Shown here one piece after another: positions 19,875-29,255 of a stretch of 64,000 bases of DNA (the stretch's first letter is position 1; each line of letters begins with the position of its first letter). The position numbers and the translations under genes were made by a program. Location of the stretch: positions 1 to 64,000 of the forward strand of contig LNET01000038.1 of the NCBI GenBank assembly GCA_001464055.1, given 5' to 3'. The notes under the pieces were generated by a model. The model searched no databases. It was not told where the DNA came from and was given only the letters and a program-made list of their open reading frames with translations. Origin of the DNA: Burkholderiales bacterium Ga0077543. Its GTDB lineage: Bacteria; Pseudomonadota; Gammaproteobacteria; Burkholderiales; Burkholderiaceae_C.

Positions 19875-20753
19875 ATGAACGAAGCCCTCTGTTTCCTGAA
19901 CGGCGAAGTGCAGCCACTGGCCGAGGCCAAGGTCTCGGTGCTGGACCGCGGCTTCATCTTTGGCGACGGCATCTACGAAGTGGTGCCCGTCTATGGCCGG
20001 CGCCTGTTCCGCTTCGACGAGCACATGGCGCGGCTGGCGCGGTCGCTGGGCAAGCTGCGCATCGCGAACCCGCACGGCCGCGACGAATGGCTGGCCATGT
20101 GCCGGCAGCTCGTGGGCCAGGTGTTCGAACGCACCGGGGCCGAGGACCAGCTGGTCTACATCCAGGTCACGCGCGGCGTCGCGCCGCGCGACCACGTCAT
20201 GCCGGCGGGCATCAAGCCCACCGTGTTCGCGATGGCCAACCCAATGAAGGCGGCCACCGCCGAACAGCGTCACCAGGGCGTGGCCTGCACCACCGCGCGC
20301 GACTTCCGCTGGGAGCGCGGCGACATCAAGAGCACCAGCCTGCTGGGCAATGTGCTGGCGCGGCAGATGTCGGCCGACCATGGTGCGGTCGAGACCATCA
20401 TGTTCCGCGATGGCTTCCTGACCGAGGCCGCCGCCAGCAACGTCTGGATCGTGCACGAAGGCGCGCTGCTCGGCCCGCCCAAGAGCGAGCACGTGCTCGA
20501 GGGCATCCGCGTCGAACTGCTGCGCGAGCTGTGCCTGGACTGCGGCATCGCCTACAACCTGCGCCCCATTCCCGAAGCCGACGTGATGGCGGCCGACGAA
20601 GTGCTGCTGAGCTCGGCGACCAAGGAAGTGCTGCCGGTCACGAAGATCGACGGCGAAGAGGTGGGCCATGGTGCAGGCCGGGGCCGCCCGGGGCCGGTCT
20701 ACGCGCGCCTGCACGAGGCTTATCAGCGCGCCAAGCTGACGATGTCGATCTGA
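19875..20753 (+). CDS. D-amino-acid aminotransferase (class IV PLP enzyme)
   Basis: A 292-residue fold-type IV aminotransferase. The start at 19875 gives the usual beginning with FLNGEVQPLAEAKVSVLDRGFIFGDGIYEVV. The PLP lysine is in RGDIKSTSLLGNVLARQ, and the conserved glutamate and PLP-contact region is FLTEAAASNVWIV. The arrangement resembles D-amino-acid transaminase, which interconverts D-alanine and D-glutamate, rather than branched-chain aminotransferase or ADC lyase, but class IV substrates are hard to tell from sequence. The position after a D,D-carboxypeptidase gene supports a D-alanine/peptidoglycan link. Confidence 0.85.
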   Translation: MNEALCFLNGEVQPLAEAKVSVLDRGFIFGDGIYEVVPVYGRRLFRFDEHMARLARSLGKLRIANPHGRDEWLAMCRQLVGQVFERTGAEDQLVYIQVTRGVAPRDHVMPAGIKPTVFAMANPMKAATAEQRHQGVACTTARDFRWERGDIKSTSLLGNVLARQMSADHGAVETIMFRDGFLTEAAASNVWIVHEGALLGPPKSEHVLEGIRVELLRELCLDCGIAYNLRPIPEADVMAADEVLLSSATKEVLPVTKIDGEEVGHGAGRGRPGPVYARLHEAYQRAKLTMSI

Positions 20754-20770
20754 GAACGCCAGGGCTGCGA

Positions 20771-21046
20771 ATGCGCGAGATCCCGCCCGGGCAGAGCCTG
20801 ATCGAATACCCCAGTGCCTTCCCGATCAAGGTGATGGGAGCGCAGGTCGAAGGCTTCTTCGAAGCAATGGTGAGTGTGGCCCGGCATTTCGACCCGGCCT
20901 TCGATGCCGGCAGCGTCGAGCAGCGGCTCAGCTCGGGCGGCAAGTACCTGGGGCTGACGCTCACGGTCACGGCCACCAGCCGCGAGCAGCTCGACGAGCT
21001 CTACCGCACGCTGTCCACCCACCCGATGGTGAAGGTGGTGCTCTGA
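20771..21046 (+). CDS. DUF493 family protein (YbeD-like)
   Basis: A 91-residue protein of the YbeD/DUF493 family: SLIEYPSAFPIKVMGAQ, then a helix with ARHFDPAF, then SSGGKYLGLTLTVTATSREQLDELYRTLSTHPMVKVVL. The fold resembles ACT-like regulatory domains, and the family often sits between dacA and lipB, which hints at a role near lipoate or cell-wall metabolism, but no function is proven. It is 17 bases downstream of the aminotransferase. lipB does not follow; the next gene is convergent. Confidence 0.88.
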   Translation: MREIPPGQSLIEYPSAFPIKVMGAQVEGFFEAMVSVARHFDPAFDAGSVEQRLSSGGKYLGLTLTVTATSREQLDELYRTLSTHPMVKVVL

Positions 21047-21062
21047 AGGTGCCGCACCGGCC

Positions 21063-21740
21063 TCAGCTGGGCCGGGCCGCGGCGCGCGCGTCCAGTTCGC
21101 GCAACTTGCCGGGCGCGGCCTCGTCGCCGGCCTTCGCGGCCAGGTCGTACCAGTAGCGGGCCAGGCGCAGGTCCTGCGGCACGCCGTCGCCCTGTTCGTA
21201 CATCGAAGCGATCAGGTACATCGCGCCGACATCGCCGCCCTTGGCGGCCTCGCGGTACCAGCGGGCCGATTCCGCCGGGTCCCTGGGCTTTCCCCGGCCC
21301 AGGAAGTAGGCGGTGCCCATGGCCACCTGGGCTTCGACACTGCCACTGGTGGCAGCCACTTCGTACCATTTCAGCGCCAGGCTCAGGTCGCGCGGCCCGA
21401 ACTCGCCGTTCTCCAGGCCCTGGGCCAGCATGAACTGGGCGGTGACGAAGCCGCCCTCGGCAGCGCGGACCAGCAGGCGGCGCGCGGTGTCCACGCTGGG
21501 CTGGGGCAACTCGGCCCGCAGGTGCATCACGGCCAGGTTGTATTCGGCCAGCGGCACCCGCTGTGTAGCCAGGGCCTCGAAGCCGGCTCGGGCCGCAGGC
21601 AGGCGACCGGCCTCGTAGGCCGCCAGCGCGGCATCGAGCCGGGTCTGCTGGCCAGGTGAAAGCGGTGGCGCAGCCCCTGCAGACAGGGCGGCAGCCAGCA
21701 ACAGGATGGCCAAAAGGCGGGGTGCTCGGGTCGATGTCAT
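21063..21740 (-). CDS. Sel1-repeat (tetratricopeptide-like) secreted protein
   Basis: A 225-residue exported protein. A signal peptide (about 1-23, ending SAGAA) is followed by at least four Sel1-like repeats of about 36 residues, visible as LAEYNLAVMHLRAE, AQFMLAQGLENGEFG, AQVAMGTAYFLGRGKPRDPAESARWY and AMYLIASMYEQGDGVPQDLRLARYWY. Such repeats form alpha solenoids for protein-protein contact in the periplasm. No partner is suggested by context. The frame continues upstream, but the ATG at 21740 places a signal peptide at the N-terminus. Confidence 0.85.
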   Translation of the reverse strand: MTSTRAPRLLAILLLAAALSAGAAPPLSPGQQTRLDAALAAYEAGRLPAARAGFEALATQRVPLAEYNLAVMHLRAELPQPSVDTARRLLVRAAEGGFVTAQFMLAQGLENGEFGPRDLSLALKWYEVAATSGSVEAQVAMGTAYFLGRGKPRDPAESARWYREAAKGGDVGAMYLIASMYEQGDGVPQDLRLARYWYDLAAKAGDEAAPGKLRELDARAAARPS

Positions 21741-21840
21741 GGCGTGTTCTCGGCAGCGAAGCAAGGTTCCGACGCAGCCAACGATAGCGCCGCGCGGCCC
21801 GATCCGCTGGCCCAGGCCAGACCATGGTCCAGAATGAACC

Positions 21841-22965
21841 ATGTCCGAACCCGCCCGCAAACGTGTCACCCTGAAGCCCGGCGCACCCACGCCCGACCCG
21901 CGGCGCAAGCCCGTGCGCCCAGGCGCGCCGCATCGGCCGGCTCCGGCCGCCGAACTGGAGCCGCCGCGGCCACGCTGGCCGGCGCGGCCGGCCCAGCCCG
22001 CCCAGCCCGCCACGCCTGCCCCGGCCAGCCCGCGTGCCGCCGTCAGGCCAGACCGCCCGCCACGCACGCCCAGGCCGCCTGGGCCTGCGGGCCCCAGGCC
22101 CAGCGGCCCAGCAGCCGCAGGACCCAGGCCTGACCGTCCGCCCCCGTCCCGCCCGGCAGCTTCGGCCGCCCGTGCGCCTGCGCCCCGGCCACCGCCGGCC
22201 GCACCCGCCGGTGACGCCGGTGACGCCGGCGGCATCCGCATCGCCAAGCTGATGACCGAACGCGGCCTGTGCTCGCGACGCGAAGCCGACGAATGGATCG
22301 AAGCCGGCTGGGTGCGTGTCGACGGCCAGATGGCGGTGCTGGGCCAGCGCGCACCGGCCAACGTGCAGATCGCCATCGACCCCCGCGCCAGCGCCGAACA
22401 GGCGCGGCGCATGACGGTGCTGCTGAACAAGCCCATGGGCATCGTCAGCGGCCAGGCCGAAGACGGCTACGAGCCCGCAATCACGCTGGTCACGCCCGCC
22501 AACCGCTGGTCGGGCGACACCAGCGGAGTGGTCTTCCACCCGGGCCACCTGCGCCACCTGGCGCCCGCCGGCCGGCTGGACATCGACTCGACGGGGCTGC
22601 TCGTCTTTACCCAGGACGGCCGCATCGCCAAGCGGCTGATCGGCGACGAAACCCGCGTCGAGAAGGAATACCTGGTACGGGTGAAGCCTCTGCAGGAAGG
22701 CCCGGTGCCCGACAGCGCGCTGGACCGGCTGCGCCATGGCCTGGTACTGGACAACGTGGAACTGCGACCTGCCCGCGTCAGCTGGCAGAACGAGGATCAG
22801 CTGCGAATCGTGCTGCGCGAAGGCCGCAAGCGGCAGATACGCCGCATGTGCGAACTGGTGGGCCTGGCGGTTGTCGGGCTCAAGCGGGTGCGCATCGGCA
22901 GCGTCGTGCTCGGCCAGTTGCCAGCCGGCCAGTGGCGCTACCTGGGCGAGGATGAGCGCTTCTGA
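21841..22965 (+). CDS. RsuA/RluB/RluF-family rRNA pseudouridine synthase with long basic N-terminal tail
   Basis: A 374-residue enzyme. Residues 1-130 are an unusual low-complexity tail of proline, alanine and arginine. An S4 RNA-binding domain follows (IRIAKLMTERGLCSRREADEWIEAGWVRVDG), then the catalytic domain. The catalytic aspartate is in PAGRLDIDSTGLLVFTQDG. Late motifs are LREGRKRQIRRMCE and LVGLKR-like VVGLKRVRIGSV. It converts a specific uridine of 23S or 16S rRNA to pseudouridine. The insert VTPANRWSGD and the single-domain layout fit the RluF/RluB side, but the target base cannot be fixed. CAGAAT lies five bases before the ATG. Confidence 0.88.
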   Translation: MSEPARKRVTLKPGAPTPDPRRKPVRPGAPHRPAPAAELEPPRPRWPARPAQPAQPATPAPASPRAAVRPDRPPRTPRPPGPAGPRPSGPAAAGPRPDRPPPSRPAASAARAPAPRPPPAAPAGDAGDAGGIRIAKLMTERGLCSRREADEWIEAGWVRVDGQMAVLGQRAPANVQIAIDPRASAEQARRMTVLLNKPMGIVSGQAEDGYEPAITLVTPANRWSGDTSGVVFHPGHLRHLAPAGRLDIDSTGLLVFTQDGRIAKRLIGDETRVEKEYLVRVKPLQEGPVPDSALDRLRHGLVLDNVELRPARVSWQNEDQLRIVLREGRKRQIRRMCELVGLAVVGLKRVRIGSVVLGQLPAGQWRYLGEDERF

Positions 22966-22992
22966 CGATGCTTCCGGCCTGCTCGGCGCAGT

Positions 22993-24009
22993 TCAGCCGC
23001 CCAGCTCGGCCAGGCGCTTGCGGGCGTCTTCGAGCGAAAGCTTATGGCCTCTGCCAGCCTTGACGAAGCGCGCAAGAGCGGCACGCGCCTCGTCCTTTCG
23101 GCCCAGCTCCTGCAGGGCGATGCCGCGCCGGTAGTCCACCGGCAGGCGCGCTGCGCCCTGGGCCCGCGCCGACTGTTCGTAGAGCACCAGGGCCTCGGCA
23201 TGGGCCCCGGCCGCCGCGCGCACCCGCGCCAGACCGAAAGGGCCTGCGGCATGGTCCGGGCGGGCGCGCATCAACTGCTCCAGAAAGGGCTGGGCCAGCG
23301 GCGCCTTGCCTTCGTTGACGAGCATCAAGGCGGCGCCGAAGCCCCATTCGGCCGCGTCCTCGGCCACCGCGGCATCGGGGCTGGAGAGCAGGCCGGTCAA
23401 GGACTGCAGCACGGATTCGGACTTGCCGTCCTGCAGGTCAACCCGGGCTTGCAAGACCTTGGCCTGGGCAGGGCTGGGTGCGGCGCGCGCCAGTTCCTGC
23501 GCCCTGGCGCTGCTGCCGCCCATCATGCCCGGGGCCAGCAGGTAGAACTCGACCAGCGCACTGCGCGCCGGGTACCAGGCCGGCTCCAGCGTCTGCGCCT
23601 GGGCCAGGGCTTCCTTGACCGTGCCGGCGCTGCGAGCGGCTTTCAACATGCCTTCGGACATGGCCTGCACGCCCAGCACCACGCCCAGCGCGTAGTGGCA
23701 TTCGGCGGCGCGCGGCTGCTGCTGGGTGCAGGACCGCGCATGCTGGATGGCGAGCTTGCGCGACTCGGCATCGTTGTTTTCCAGCGCGCCCAAGGCCAGG
23801 GCCAGGACCGCCTGGCTGTCGTCGGGACGTGCGGCCAGGCGCTCGCGGGCAACGCGCTGCAACTCGGCCGGGCGCTCCTGACCCAGCAAGGCCTGAAGGC
23901 TGCTGTCCCTGAACATCTGCGCGCTGGCCGGCGTGGCTGCGGCCAGGGTCGAACACAGCAGGACCAACAGCCGGCCCAGACCCGGGCTTGCGAAAGAGGC
24001 AGGTTTCAT
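22993..24009 (-). CDS. Exported tetratricopeptide-repeat protein
   Basis: A 338-residue protein with a signal peptide (about 1-31, ending PASAQ) followed by TPR-like helical repeats: RERLAARPDDSQAVLALALGAL, CHYALGVVLGVQAM, AGPFGLARVRAAAGAHAEALVLYEQ and RRGIALQELGRKDEARAALARFV. The family is found widely in Burkholderiales periplasms, and its function is unknown. The start at 24009 is chosen because the signal peptide begins there; the longer upstream frame is not supported. It diverges from the MFS gene, with 124 bases between the starts. Confidence 0.78.
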   Translation of the reverse strand: MKPASFASPGLGRLLVLLCSTLAAATPASAQMFRDSSLQALLGQERPAELQRVARERLAARPDDSQAVLALALGALENNDAESRKLAIQHARSCTQQQPRAAECHYALGVVLGVQAMSEGMLKAARSAGTVKEALAQAQTLEPAWYPARSALVEFYLLAPGMMGGSSARAQELARAAPSPAQAKVLQARVDLQDGKSESVLQSLTGLLSSPDAAVAEDAAEWGFGAALMLVNEGKAPLAQPFLEQLMRARPDHAAGPFGLARVRAAAGAHAEALVLYEQSARAQGAARLPVDYRRGIALQELGRKDEARAALARFVKAGRGHKLSLEDARKRLAELGG

Positions 24010-24133
24010 TTGCGGCGGCAAGGCGAAGTCGATATCGGGGGTGATGATGCCGTTGCGCCCGCCCGCGCGCCAGGGGCCATGCGACAGGACGCGGCCGCCG
24101 GCCGACCGGTTGCGCCCTGTTAGTCTCGAAGCG

Positions 24134-25372
24134 ATGCTCCCGCCATCCCCTGTCGCAGCGCCGGTCGGTCTGCCCCCCCGCCCGAGCACGACACTCGTGG
24201 CCTGGGCCCTGGCCCTGCTGCTGGGCCTGCAGCCGGTCACGACCGACATCTACCTGCCCGCCCTGCCCGCGCTGACCCGCGATCTCGGCGCGTCGATGAG
24301 CACCGCTCAGCTCACGATGTCGGCACTGATCCTGGCCTTTGGCCTGGGCCAACTGGTCTGGGGTCCGATAGCCGACCGCATCGGCCGCCGCCCGGTGCTG
24401 CTGATCGGCCTGTCGCTGTACACCCTGGCGAGCATCGGCGGCATGCTGGCAGCGCAGATCGAGACACTCGTCGCCTGGCGGGCATTGCAGGGCGCGGCAC
24501 TGGCGGCCGCAGTGGTCTGCGCCCGCGCGATGCTGCGCGACCTGTACGAACCCCAGCACGGTGCAAGGGTCATGTCCCTGGGGCTGTCGGGCCTGGGGGT
24601 GATCGCGATCGCCGGCCCGATGCTCGGCGGCGCAGTGGCTGCAACCTGGGGTTGGCGGGCGGCGCTCGGAATCGTGGTCCTGATGGGAACGCTGACGCTG
24701 CTGTTCGTCGCCTGGCGGCTGCCCGAGACGCTGCAGGCCAAGAACCCGCGCGCCACGGCGCCAGGCCCGCTGCTCAGAACCTGGTGGCACATCGCCCGGC
24801 ACCCGACTTTCCTCGCCTGGACGCTCCTCGTCAGCTTCACTTACGGGGGCTTGTTCACGATCCTGGCCGGCTCGTCCTTCATTTATATCGACGTGCTCGG
24901 ACTGTCACCCGCGGTCTACGGTGTGGCCATGGGATCGGCATCGACCAGCTATCTGCTGGGGACCTTCGTCTGCCGGCGCTGGGTGAGCCGCCTTGGCATG
25001 GCCCGCACGGTCAGCCGCGGCGCTGTATTCAGCCTGGCTGGCGGGGTGCTGACGGCAGCACTGGCCGTCGCCGGTGTCGCGTCAGTCTGGGCCGTGCTGC
25101 TGCCGCAGTGGCTGTTTGCCTTCGGTCATGGCGTGCACCAGCCTTGCGGCCAGGCCGGCGCCGTGGGGCCGTTTCCGCAAGCGGCTGGGGCCGCGTCGGC
25201 ACTCGCTGGTTTCGTGCTCGCGGCGATTGCCTTCGGCGTCGGCCTGTGGCTAGGGCAGGCGCTGGACGGACGCGTGCTGCCCTATGCCCTGGGCCTGGGC
25301 TTCTGGTCGCTGCTGACGGCCGGCATCGCCTGGACCCTGGTCCAGCGCCACGGCGAGGCACGCGCGACATGA
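24134..25372 (+). CDS. Bcr/CflA-type multidrug efflux MFS transporter
   Basis: A 412-residue protein with 12 membrane helices. It has the drug:H+ antiporter-1 signatures [18 protein letters not shown] near helix 1, [21 protein letters not shown] (motif A) between helices 2 and 3, and LAFGLGQ upstream of it. This is the Bcr/CflA subgroup (bicyclomycin, chloramphenicol and other exporters); the natural substrate is unknown. The start is taken at 24134, because TAGTCT (24121-24126) precedes it by seven bases and homology begins here. The stop overlaps the miaA start (ATGA). Confidence 0.89.
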   Translation: MLPPSPVAAPVGLPPRPSTTLVAWALALLLGLQPVTTDIYLPALPALTRDLGASMSTAQLTMSALILAFGLGQLVWGPIADRIGRRPVLLIGLSLYTLASIGGMLAAQIETLVAWRALQGAALAAAVVCARAMLRDLYEPQHGARVMSLGLSGLGVIAIAGPMLGGAVAATWGWRAALGIVVLMGTLTLLFVAWRLPETLQAKNPRATAPGPLLRTWWHIARHPTFLAWTLLVSFTYGGLFTILAGSSFIYIDVLGLSPAVYGVAMGSASTSYLLGTFVCRRWVSRLGMARTVSRGAVFSLAGGVLTAALAVAGVASVWAVLLPQWLFAFGHGVHQPCGQAGAVGPFPQAAGAASALAGFVLAAIAFGVGLWLGQALDGRVLPYALGLGFWSLLTAGIAWTLVQRHGEARAT

Positions 25373-26379
25373 GCGCCTCGCCGCAAGCGCCTCAAGCCGT
25401 CGCTCTGGCCGGGCCCACGGCCTCGGGGAAAACAGCGCTGGCGCTGGCCTTTGCAGAGCGGTTCGCGGTGCAGCGGCCGGTCGAGATCATCAGCGTCGAC
25501 TCGGCCCTGGTCTATCGCGGCATGGACATCGGCACGGCCAAGCCCAGCGCTGCCGAACGCCGTGCCGTGCCACACCACCTGATTGACATCCTGGACCCGA
25601 GCGAGCCCTACTCCGCAGCCCGCTTCTGCAACGATGCCCGGCGCCTGGTGGCCGAGATCCGCGACCGCGGCCACCTGCCCCTGCTGGTGGGCGGCACCAT
25701 GCTTTACCTGAAGGCCTTGCGCGACGGCCTGGACACCATGCCGCCGGCCGATGCCGGGGTTCGCGCAGCGATCGATGCCCGTGCAGCCGTCGAAGGCTGG
25801 CCCGCCTTGCATGCAGAACTCGCGGTACTGGACCGATCGACGGCAGAACGCCTGGCCCCCACCGACGCGCAGCGCATCCAGCGCGCGCTCGAGGTGCACG
25901 CCGTCAGCGGGCGGCCGCTGTCGGCCTGGCAGCAGGGTCCGCAGCCTGGACGCGGCCTGCCCTTGGCGCTGGTTGCGCTCGAGCCGCGCCGGCGTGCCTG
26001 GCTTCATGCGCGCATCGAACAGCGCTTCGACGCGATGCTTCAGGCCGGCCTGCTGGAAGAAGTGGCTGCGCTGCGCGCCCGTGGTGACCTGCACGCAGAA
26101 CTTCCTTCGATGCGCTGCGTGGGTTACCGGCAGTCATGGGAAGCGCTGGAAGCAGGCCTGCCCGCCAGCATGGCAGCAGGCCAGGCCGCTGCATGGGCAT
26201 TGCCATGGGGCGAGTTTCGAGCCCGAGGTCTGTCCGCCAGCCGACAACTTGCGAAACGTCAGCTGACGTGGTTACGGAGCTTTACCGAACGTTCGCCGGT
26301 GCATTGCGACGATCCAGACGCCAGTTCACAAGGTCTGGCGGCGCTGGCTCAAGCCTCTTCGAAGCTGGCCTTCTCCTAA
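25369..26379 (+). CDS. miaA: tRNA dimethylallyltransferase MiaA
   Basis: A 336-residue enzyme that transfers a dimethylallyl group to N6 of A37 in tRNAs reading UNN codons. The P-loop [17 protein letters not shown] is near the N-terminus, followed by [19 protein letters not shown] and [18 protein letters not shown]. The [26 protein letters not shown] and [13 protein letters not shown] motifs complete the family set. The C-terminal tail is normal. It overlaps the MFS gene by four bases, so it is translationally coupled to it. Confidence 0.95.
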   Translation: MSASPQAPQAVALAGPTASGKTALALAFAERFAVQRPVEIISVDSALVYRGMDIGTAKPSAAERRAVPHHLIDILDPSEPYSAARFCNDARRLVAEIRDRGHLPLLVGGTMLYLKALRDGLDTMPPADAGVRAAIDARAAVEGWPALHAELAVLDRSTAERLAPTDAQRIQRALEVHAVSGRPLSAWQQGPQPGRGLPLALVALEPRRRAWLHARIEQRFDAMLQAGLLEEVAALRARGDLHAELPSMRCVGYRQSWEALEAGLPASMAAGQAAAWALPWGEFRARGLSASRQLAKRQLTWLRSFTERSPVHCDDPDASSQGLAALAQASSKLAFS

Positions 26380-26654
26380 GGGGACAGCGGCTGCGGCCAC
26401 CGCATTCCAGAGCCGGGAAGCCGCAATTGGCCCGGGTCTTGCAACGGCCAGCGAGAGTTCGTCGAGGTACCGATCGGGTACGTGCGGCTACCCCCTGGGC
26501 TAGGGTGATGTCCGCACTGATTGGCGTAAGGATCGAGATATAGTCCCGCCCCTTAAGGCGTTGTTGTACGACCTGCGTAAACGATTTTTCGCTTCTTTGT
26601 TGAACAAGTCGCAGTGCCCGCTGTTACCCACGGCAGGATGACTGGAGGACCCGA

Positions 26655-27350
26655 GTGGATTTTGGTGTCGAACAACGCAACCCGAGCAAACATGCCTATG
26701 GCATCGGACTCGTGGTCTTGCTGCATGTCCTGTTGGGCTGGGCTTTGGTCAGCGGCATGGCCGAGAGAGTGATCGACGTCATCAAGGCGCCGATCGAAAC
26801 CAAGATCATCGAAGAGGTGAAACCGCCGCCGCCGCCGCCGCCGGAGAACCTGCCGCCGCCGCCCAAGCTGGCACCGCCGCCGCCTTCTTTCGTTCCGCCG
26901 CCCGAGGTCAACGTGAATCCGCCGCCGACACCGGCGCCGACGATCACGACGACCCAGGTGGCCCCGCCTCCCGCGCCGCCGGTATTCAACCCTCCGCCAG
27001 CCCCGCCTGCGCCCCCGGCACCGCCGGCTCCGCCTGCACCCCCGAGGGTTGCGGCACGTCCAGCCATCGCCAACGTGCAGGCTTGTGCACCCACGGGCGA
27101 AGACTACCCCGCCGCGGCCCTGCGCGCCGAAGCCACGGGCACCACCAAGATCCGCTTCACCGTCGGCCCCGATGGCCGCATGACCAACGCCGAAGTGGCG
27201 CGATCTTCCGGGCCCTCGCGCGAACACAAGATGCTCGACCGCGTCGCGCTGTCCAAGCTCAGCGGCTGCAGTTTCAAGGCGGGTTCCGACGAGAACGGCA
27301 ACCCGGTCGGCGCCTCTTTCGACGTCGACTACGTCTGGAAGCTGGAATGA
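26655..27350 (+). CDS. tonB: TonB family energy-transducing protein
   Basis: A 231-residue TonB. One N-terminal membrane helix (about 16-36) is followed by a long proline-rich periplasmic spacer (about 52-135, with PPPPPPP, PAPPAPPAPPAPP). The C-terminal domain begins ACAPTGEDYPAAALRAEATGTTKIRF and ends FDVDYVWKLE. TonB carries proton-motive energy from ExbB/ExbD to outer-membrane receptors. It starts at GTG 26655 with a strong TGGAGGA ribosome-binding site six bases upstream. The 275-base spacer before it has no gene; TATAGT at 26539-26544 is a possible -10 box. No clear Fur box was seen. Confidence 0.91.
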   Translation: MDFGVEQRNPSKHAYGIGLVVLLHVLLGWALVSGMAERVIDVIKAPIETKIIEEVKPPPPPPPENLPPPPKLAPPPPSFVPPPEVNVNPPPTPAPTITTTQVAPPPAPPVFNPPPAPPAPPAPPAPPAPPRVAARPAIANVQACAPTGEDYPAAALRAEATGTTKIRFTVGPDGRMTNAEVARSSGPSREHKMLDRVALSKLSGCSFKAGSDENGNPVGASFDVDYVWKLE

Positions 27351-27470
27351 CCTGAACCCATGCGCGGGCGGCCTGTGCTGCGCCGCGCCCTCGCTGTCAC
27401 CTCGTTTGTCCATTTTTTTGCGCCCGACCCTTCATTTCCCCACCCGGGCGCTGTCCTCCACGGAGCCGAT

Positions 27471-28322
27471 ATGTCCTTGATCCAAGTTTTGCGCACGTCC
27501 ATTGGCGCTGCCCTGCTGGCCACCTCCGCCCTGCTGGTTCTTCCGCAGGCCGTGATGGCACAGGCCACGCCTGCAGCTTCCGAACCCGCGGCAGCCCCCG
27601 TCGCCCCCGTGACGGCCGAAGCGCCGGCCGCGGCGGCACCTTCGAACGTCGTCGAACAGGAGGCCGTCGAAAACCCCTTCGGCCTGAAAGGCGCGTGGCT
27701 GGCAGCCGACTGGGTCAAGCGCGGCACCCTCATCATCCTGGTGATCATGTCGATGGCGAGCTGGTACGTCATCTTCGTGAAGCTGTTCGAGCAGCGATCC
27801 ATGCTCAAGAGTGGCCGCAAGTCGGCCGACTCTTTCTGGAAGGCCGGCAGCGTGAAGCAGGGTCTGACCACGCTCGAAGAGGGGTCGGCCTTCCGCTACA
27901 TTGCCGACCAGGGTATCAAGGCGGCCGACCACCACGAAGGCACGATGGTCGAAGTCATCGACAAGAACACCTGGATCGGCATGTCGGTCGACCGGGCCGT
28001 CGGCAACGTGCAGGACCGGCTGAGCAACGGCATGGCGATCCTGGCCACGGTGGGTTCCACCTCGCCGTTCATCGGCCTGTTCGGCACCACCTGGGGCATC
28101 TACGAGGCGCTGGTGAAGATCGGTCTGAGCGGTCAGGCGTCGATCGACAAGGTGGCTGGCCCCGTGGGTGCCGCCCTGATCCTCACCGCCGTGGGCCTGG
28201 CGGTCGCGGTGCCTGCGGTGATCGGCTACAACTGGCTTCTGCGCCGCAACAAGACCGTGCTCAGCGAAACCCGCGCATTTGCCGGCGACCTGCAGAACGT
28301 GCTGCTGTCGGGCAAGCGTTGA
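27471..28322 (+). CDS. exbB: ExbB-type proton channel (MotA/TolQ/ExbB family)
   Basis: A 283-residue inner-membrane protein. An N-terminal signal-like helix and an alanine/proline-rich periplasmic stretch (about 28-62) precede the MotA/TolQ/ExbB core. The core has membrane helices at IILVIMSMASWYVIFVKLFE, ILATVGSTSPFIGLFGTTWGIY (with the family TSPFIGLFGTVW-like motif) and AALILTAVGLAVAVPAVIGYNWL. It forms the proton channel with ExbD and drives TonB. The ATG at 27471 has CGGAG five bases upstream. The second gene of a tonB-exbB-exbD-exbD operon. Confidence 0.93.
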   Translation: MSLIQVLRTSIGAALLATSALLVLPQAVMAQATPAASEPAAAPVAPVTAEAPAAAAPSNVVEQEAVENPFGLKGAWLAADWVKRGTLIILVIMSMASWYVIFVKLFEQRSMLKSGRKSADSFWKAGSVKQGLTTLEEGSAFRYIADQGIKAADHHEGTMVEVIDKNTWIGMSVDRAVGNVQDRLSNGMAILATVGSTSPFIGLFGTTWGIYEALVKIGLSGQASIDKVAGPVGAALILTAVGLAVAVPAVIGYNWLLRRNKTVLSETRAFAGDLQNVLLSGKR

Positions 28323-28355
28323 TGCCCGCCGTTCGCGAGCAAAAGAGGTAACGCC

Positions 28356-28778
28356 ATGGCCATGCAAGCCAGTTCGTCAGAAGGCGAAGAGGACTTCAAC
28401 AACACCATCAACACCACCCCCATGGTGGACGTCATGCTGGTGTTGCTCATCATCTTCATGATCACGGTGCCCGTGATCACCCAGACGATCCCGCTCGAAC
28501 TGCCCAAGGAACGCAACCTGCCCACCATCACCAAGCCCGAGAACATCGTGCTGGCGGTGGATCGCGACGGTGGCGTCTATTGGGGTACCGAGCGGGTGGA
28601 AAACGAAGCACTGGTCGAACGACTCAAGCTGGTTGCGGTGCAAGAGCCGCAGCCCGAGGTTCACATCCGTGGCGACCTCGAGGTGCGCTACGAATCCGTC
28701 GGTCGTGTCGTGGTGGCTTGCCAGCGCGCCGGCATCTTCAAGGTGGGCTTCATCACCGAACCGCCGGCTCGGCAGTGA
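28356..28778 (+). CDS. exbD: ExbD-type energy-transduction protein (first copy)
   Basis: A 140-residue protein with one membrane helix near the N-terminus and a periplasmic domain. The key proton-carrying aspartate is in NTTPMVDVMLVLLIIFMITVP. It complexes with ExbB and TonB. A second, different exbD follows directly; tonB-exbB-exbD1-exbD2 is the Xanthomonas-type arrangement, where ExbD2 is needed only for particular substrates. The extra negatively charged N-terminus (SSEGEEDF) is usual. Confidence 0.92.
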   Translation: MAMQASSSEGEEDFNNTINTTPMVDVMLVLLIIFMITVPVITQTIPLELPKERNLPTITKPENIVLAVDRDGGVYWGTERVENEALVERLKLVAVQEPQPEVHIRGDLEVRYESVGRVVVACQRAGIFKVGFITEPPARQ

Positions 28779-28824
28779 CCACTGAAATGCACACCCAGAC
28801 GCACAGGATCCTGAGGACCCCCCC

Positions 28825-29253
28825 ATGGGAATGAATGTAGGCTCGTCGAGCGGCGAAGACGAAGTGATGGTCGAGATCAACACCACGCCCCTGATCGACG
28901 TGATGCTGGTGCTGCTCATCATGTTCATCATCACCATCCCGATCCAGACCCACGCGGTGAAGATGAACATGCCGGTGCCGAACAACGCGGCACCACCGCC
29001 GATCCCGCCTGAGATCGTGCGCATCGACCTTGATTTCGACGGCACCATCGGCTGGAACGGGGAAATCATCCCCGACCGCAACACGCTAGAAGCGCGCCTG
29101 CAGGCCCTGGCCCAGATGCCCGACCAGCCTGAAGTGCACCTGCGCCCGAACAAGCTGGTCACCTACAAATACGTGGCGATGGTGATGGCTTCCGCCCAGC
29201 GCCTGGGTGTGACGAAAATCGGCATTGTCGGCAACGAACAGTTCCTCAATTGA
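28825..29253 (+). CDS. exbD: ExbD-type energy-transduction protein (second copy)
   Basis: A 142-residue ExbD paralogue. It keeps the aspartate of the membrane helix (INTTPLIDVMLVLLIMFIITIP) but differs from the first copy through most of its periplasmic domain, which contains the insert PNNAAPPPIPPEIVRIDLDFDG. Two distinct ExbD subunits in one operon suggest a mixed complex or a receptor-specific function. The start codon follows GAGGAC at a short distance. The stop overlaps the possible TTG of the next frame, and the TPR gene starts three bases further on. Confidence 0.91.
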   Translation: MGMNVGSSSGEDEVMVEINTTPLIDVMLVLLIMFIITIPIQTHAVKMNMPVPNNAAPPPIPPEIVRIDLDFDGTIGWNGEIIPDRNTLEARLQALAQMPDQPEVHLRPNKLVTYKYVAMVMASAQRLGVTKIGIVGNEQFLN

Positions 29254-29255
29254 GC

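Noticed and set aside
26380-26654. Fur box or tRNA in the spacer before tonB
   Set aside because: No 19-bp Fur-like inverted repeat and no cloverleaf could be drawn; only a weak TATAGT box was seen.
26700-27070. Tandem repeat in the proline-rich part of tonB
   Set aside because: The repeats are degenerate CCG/CCx codons coding for a normal TonB proline spacer, not a nucleotide-level tandem array.
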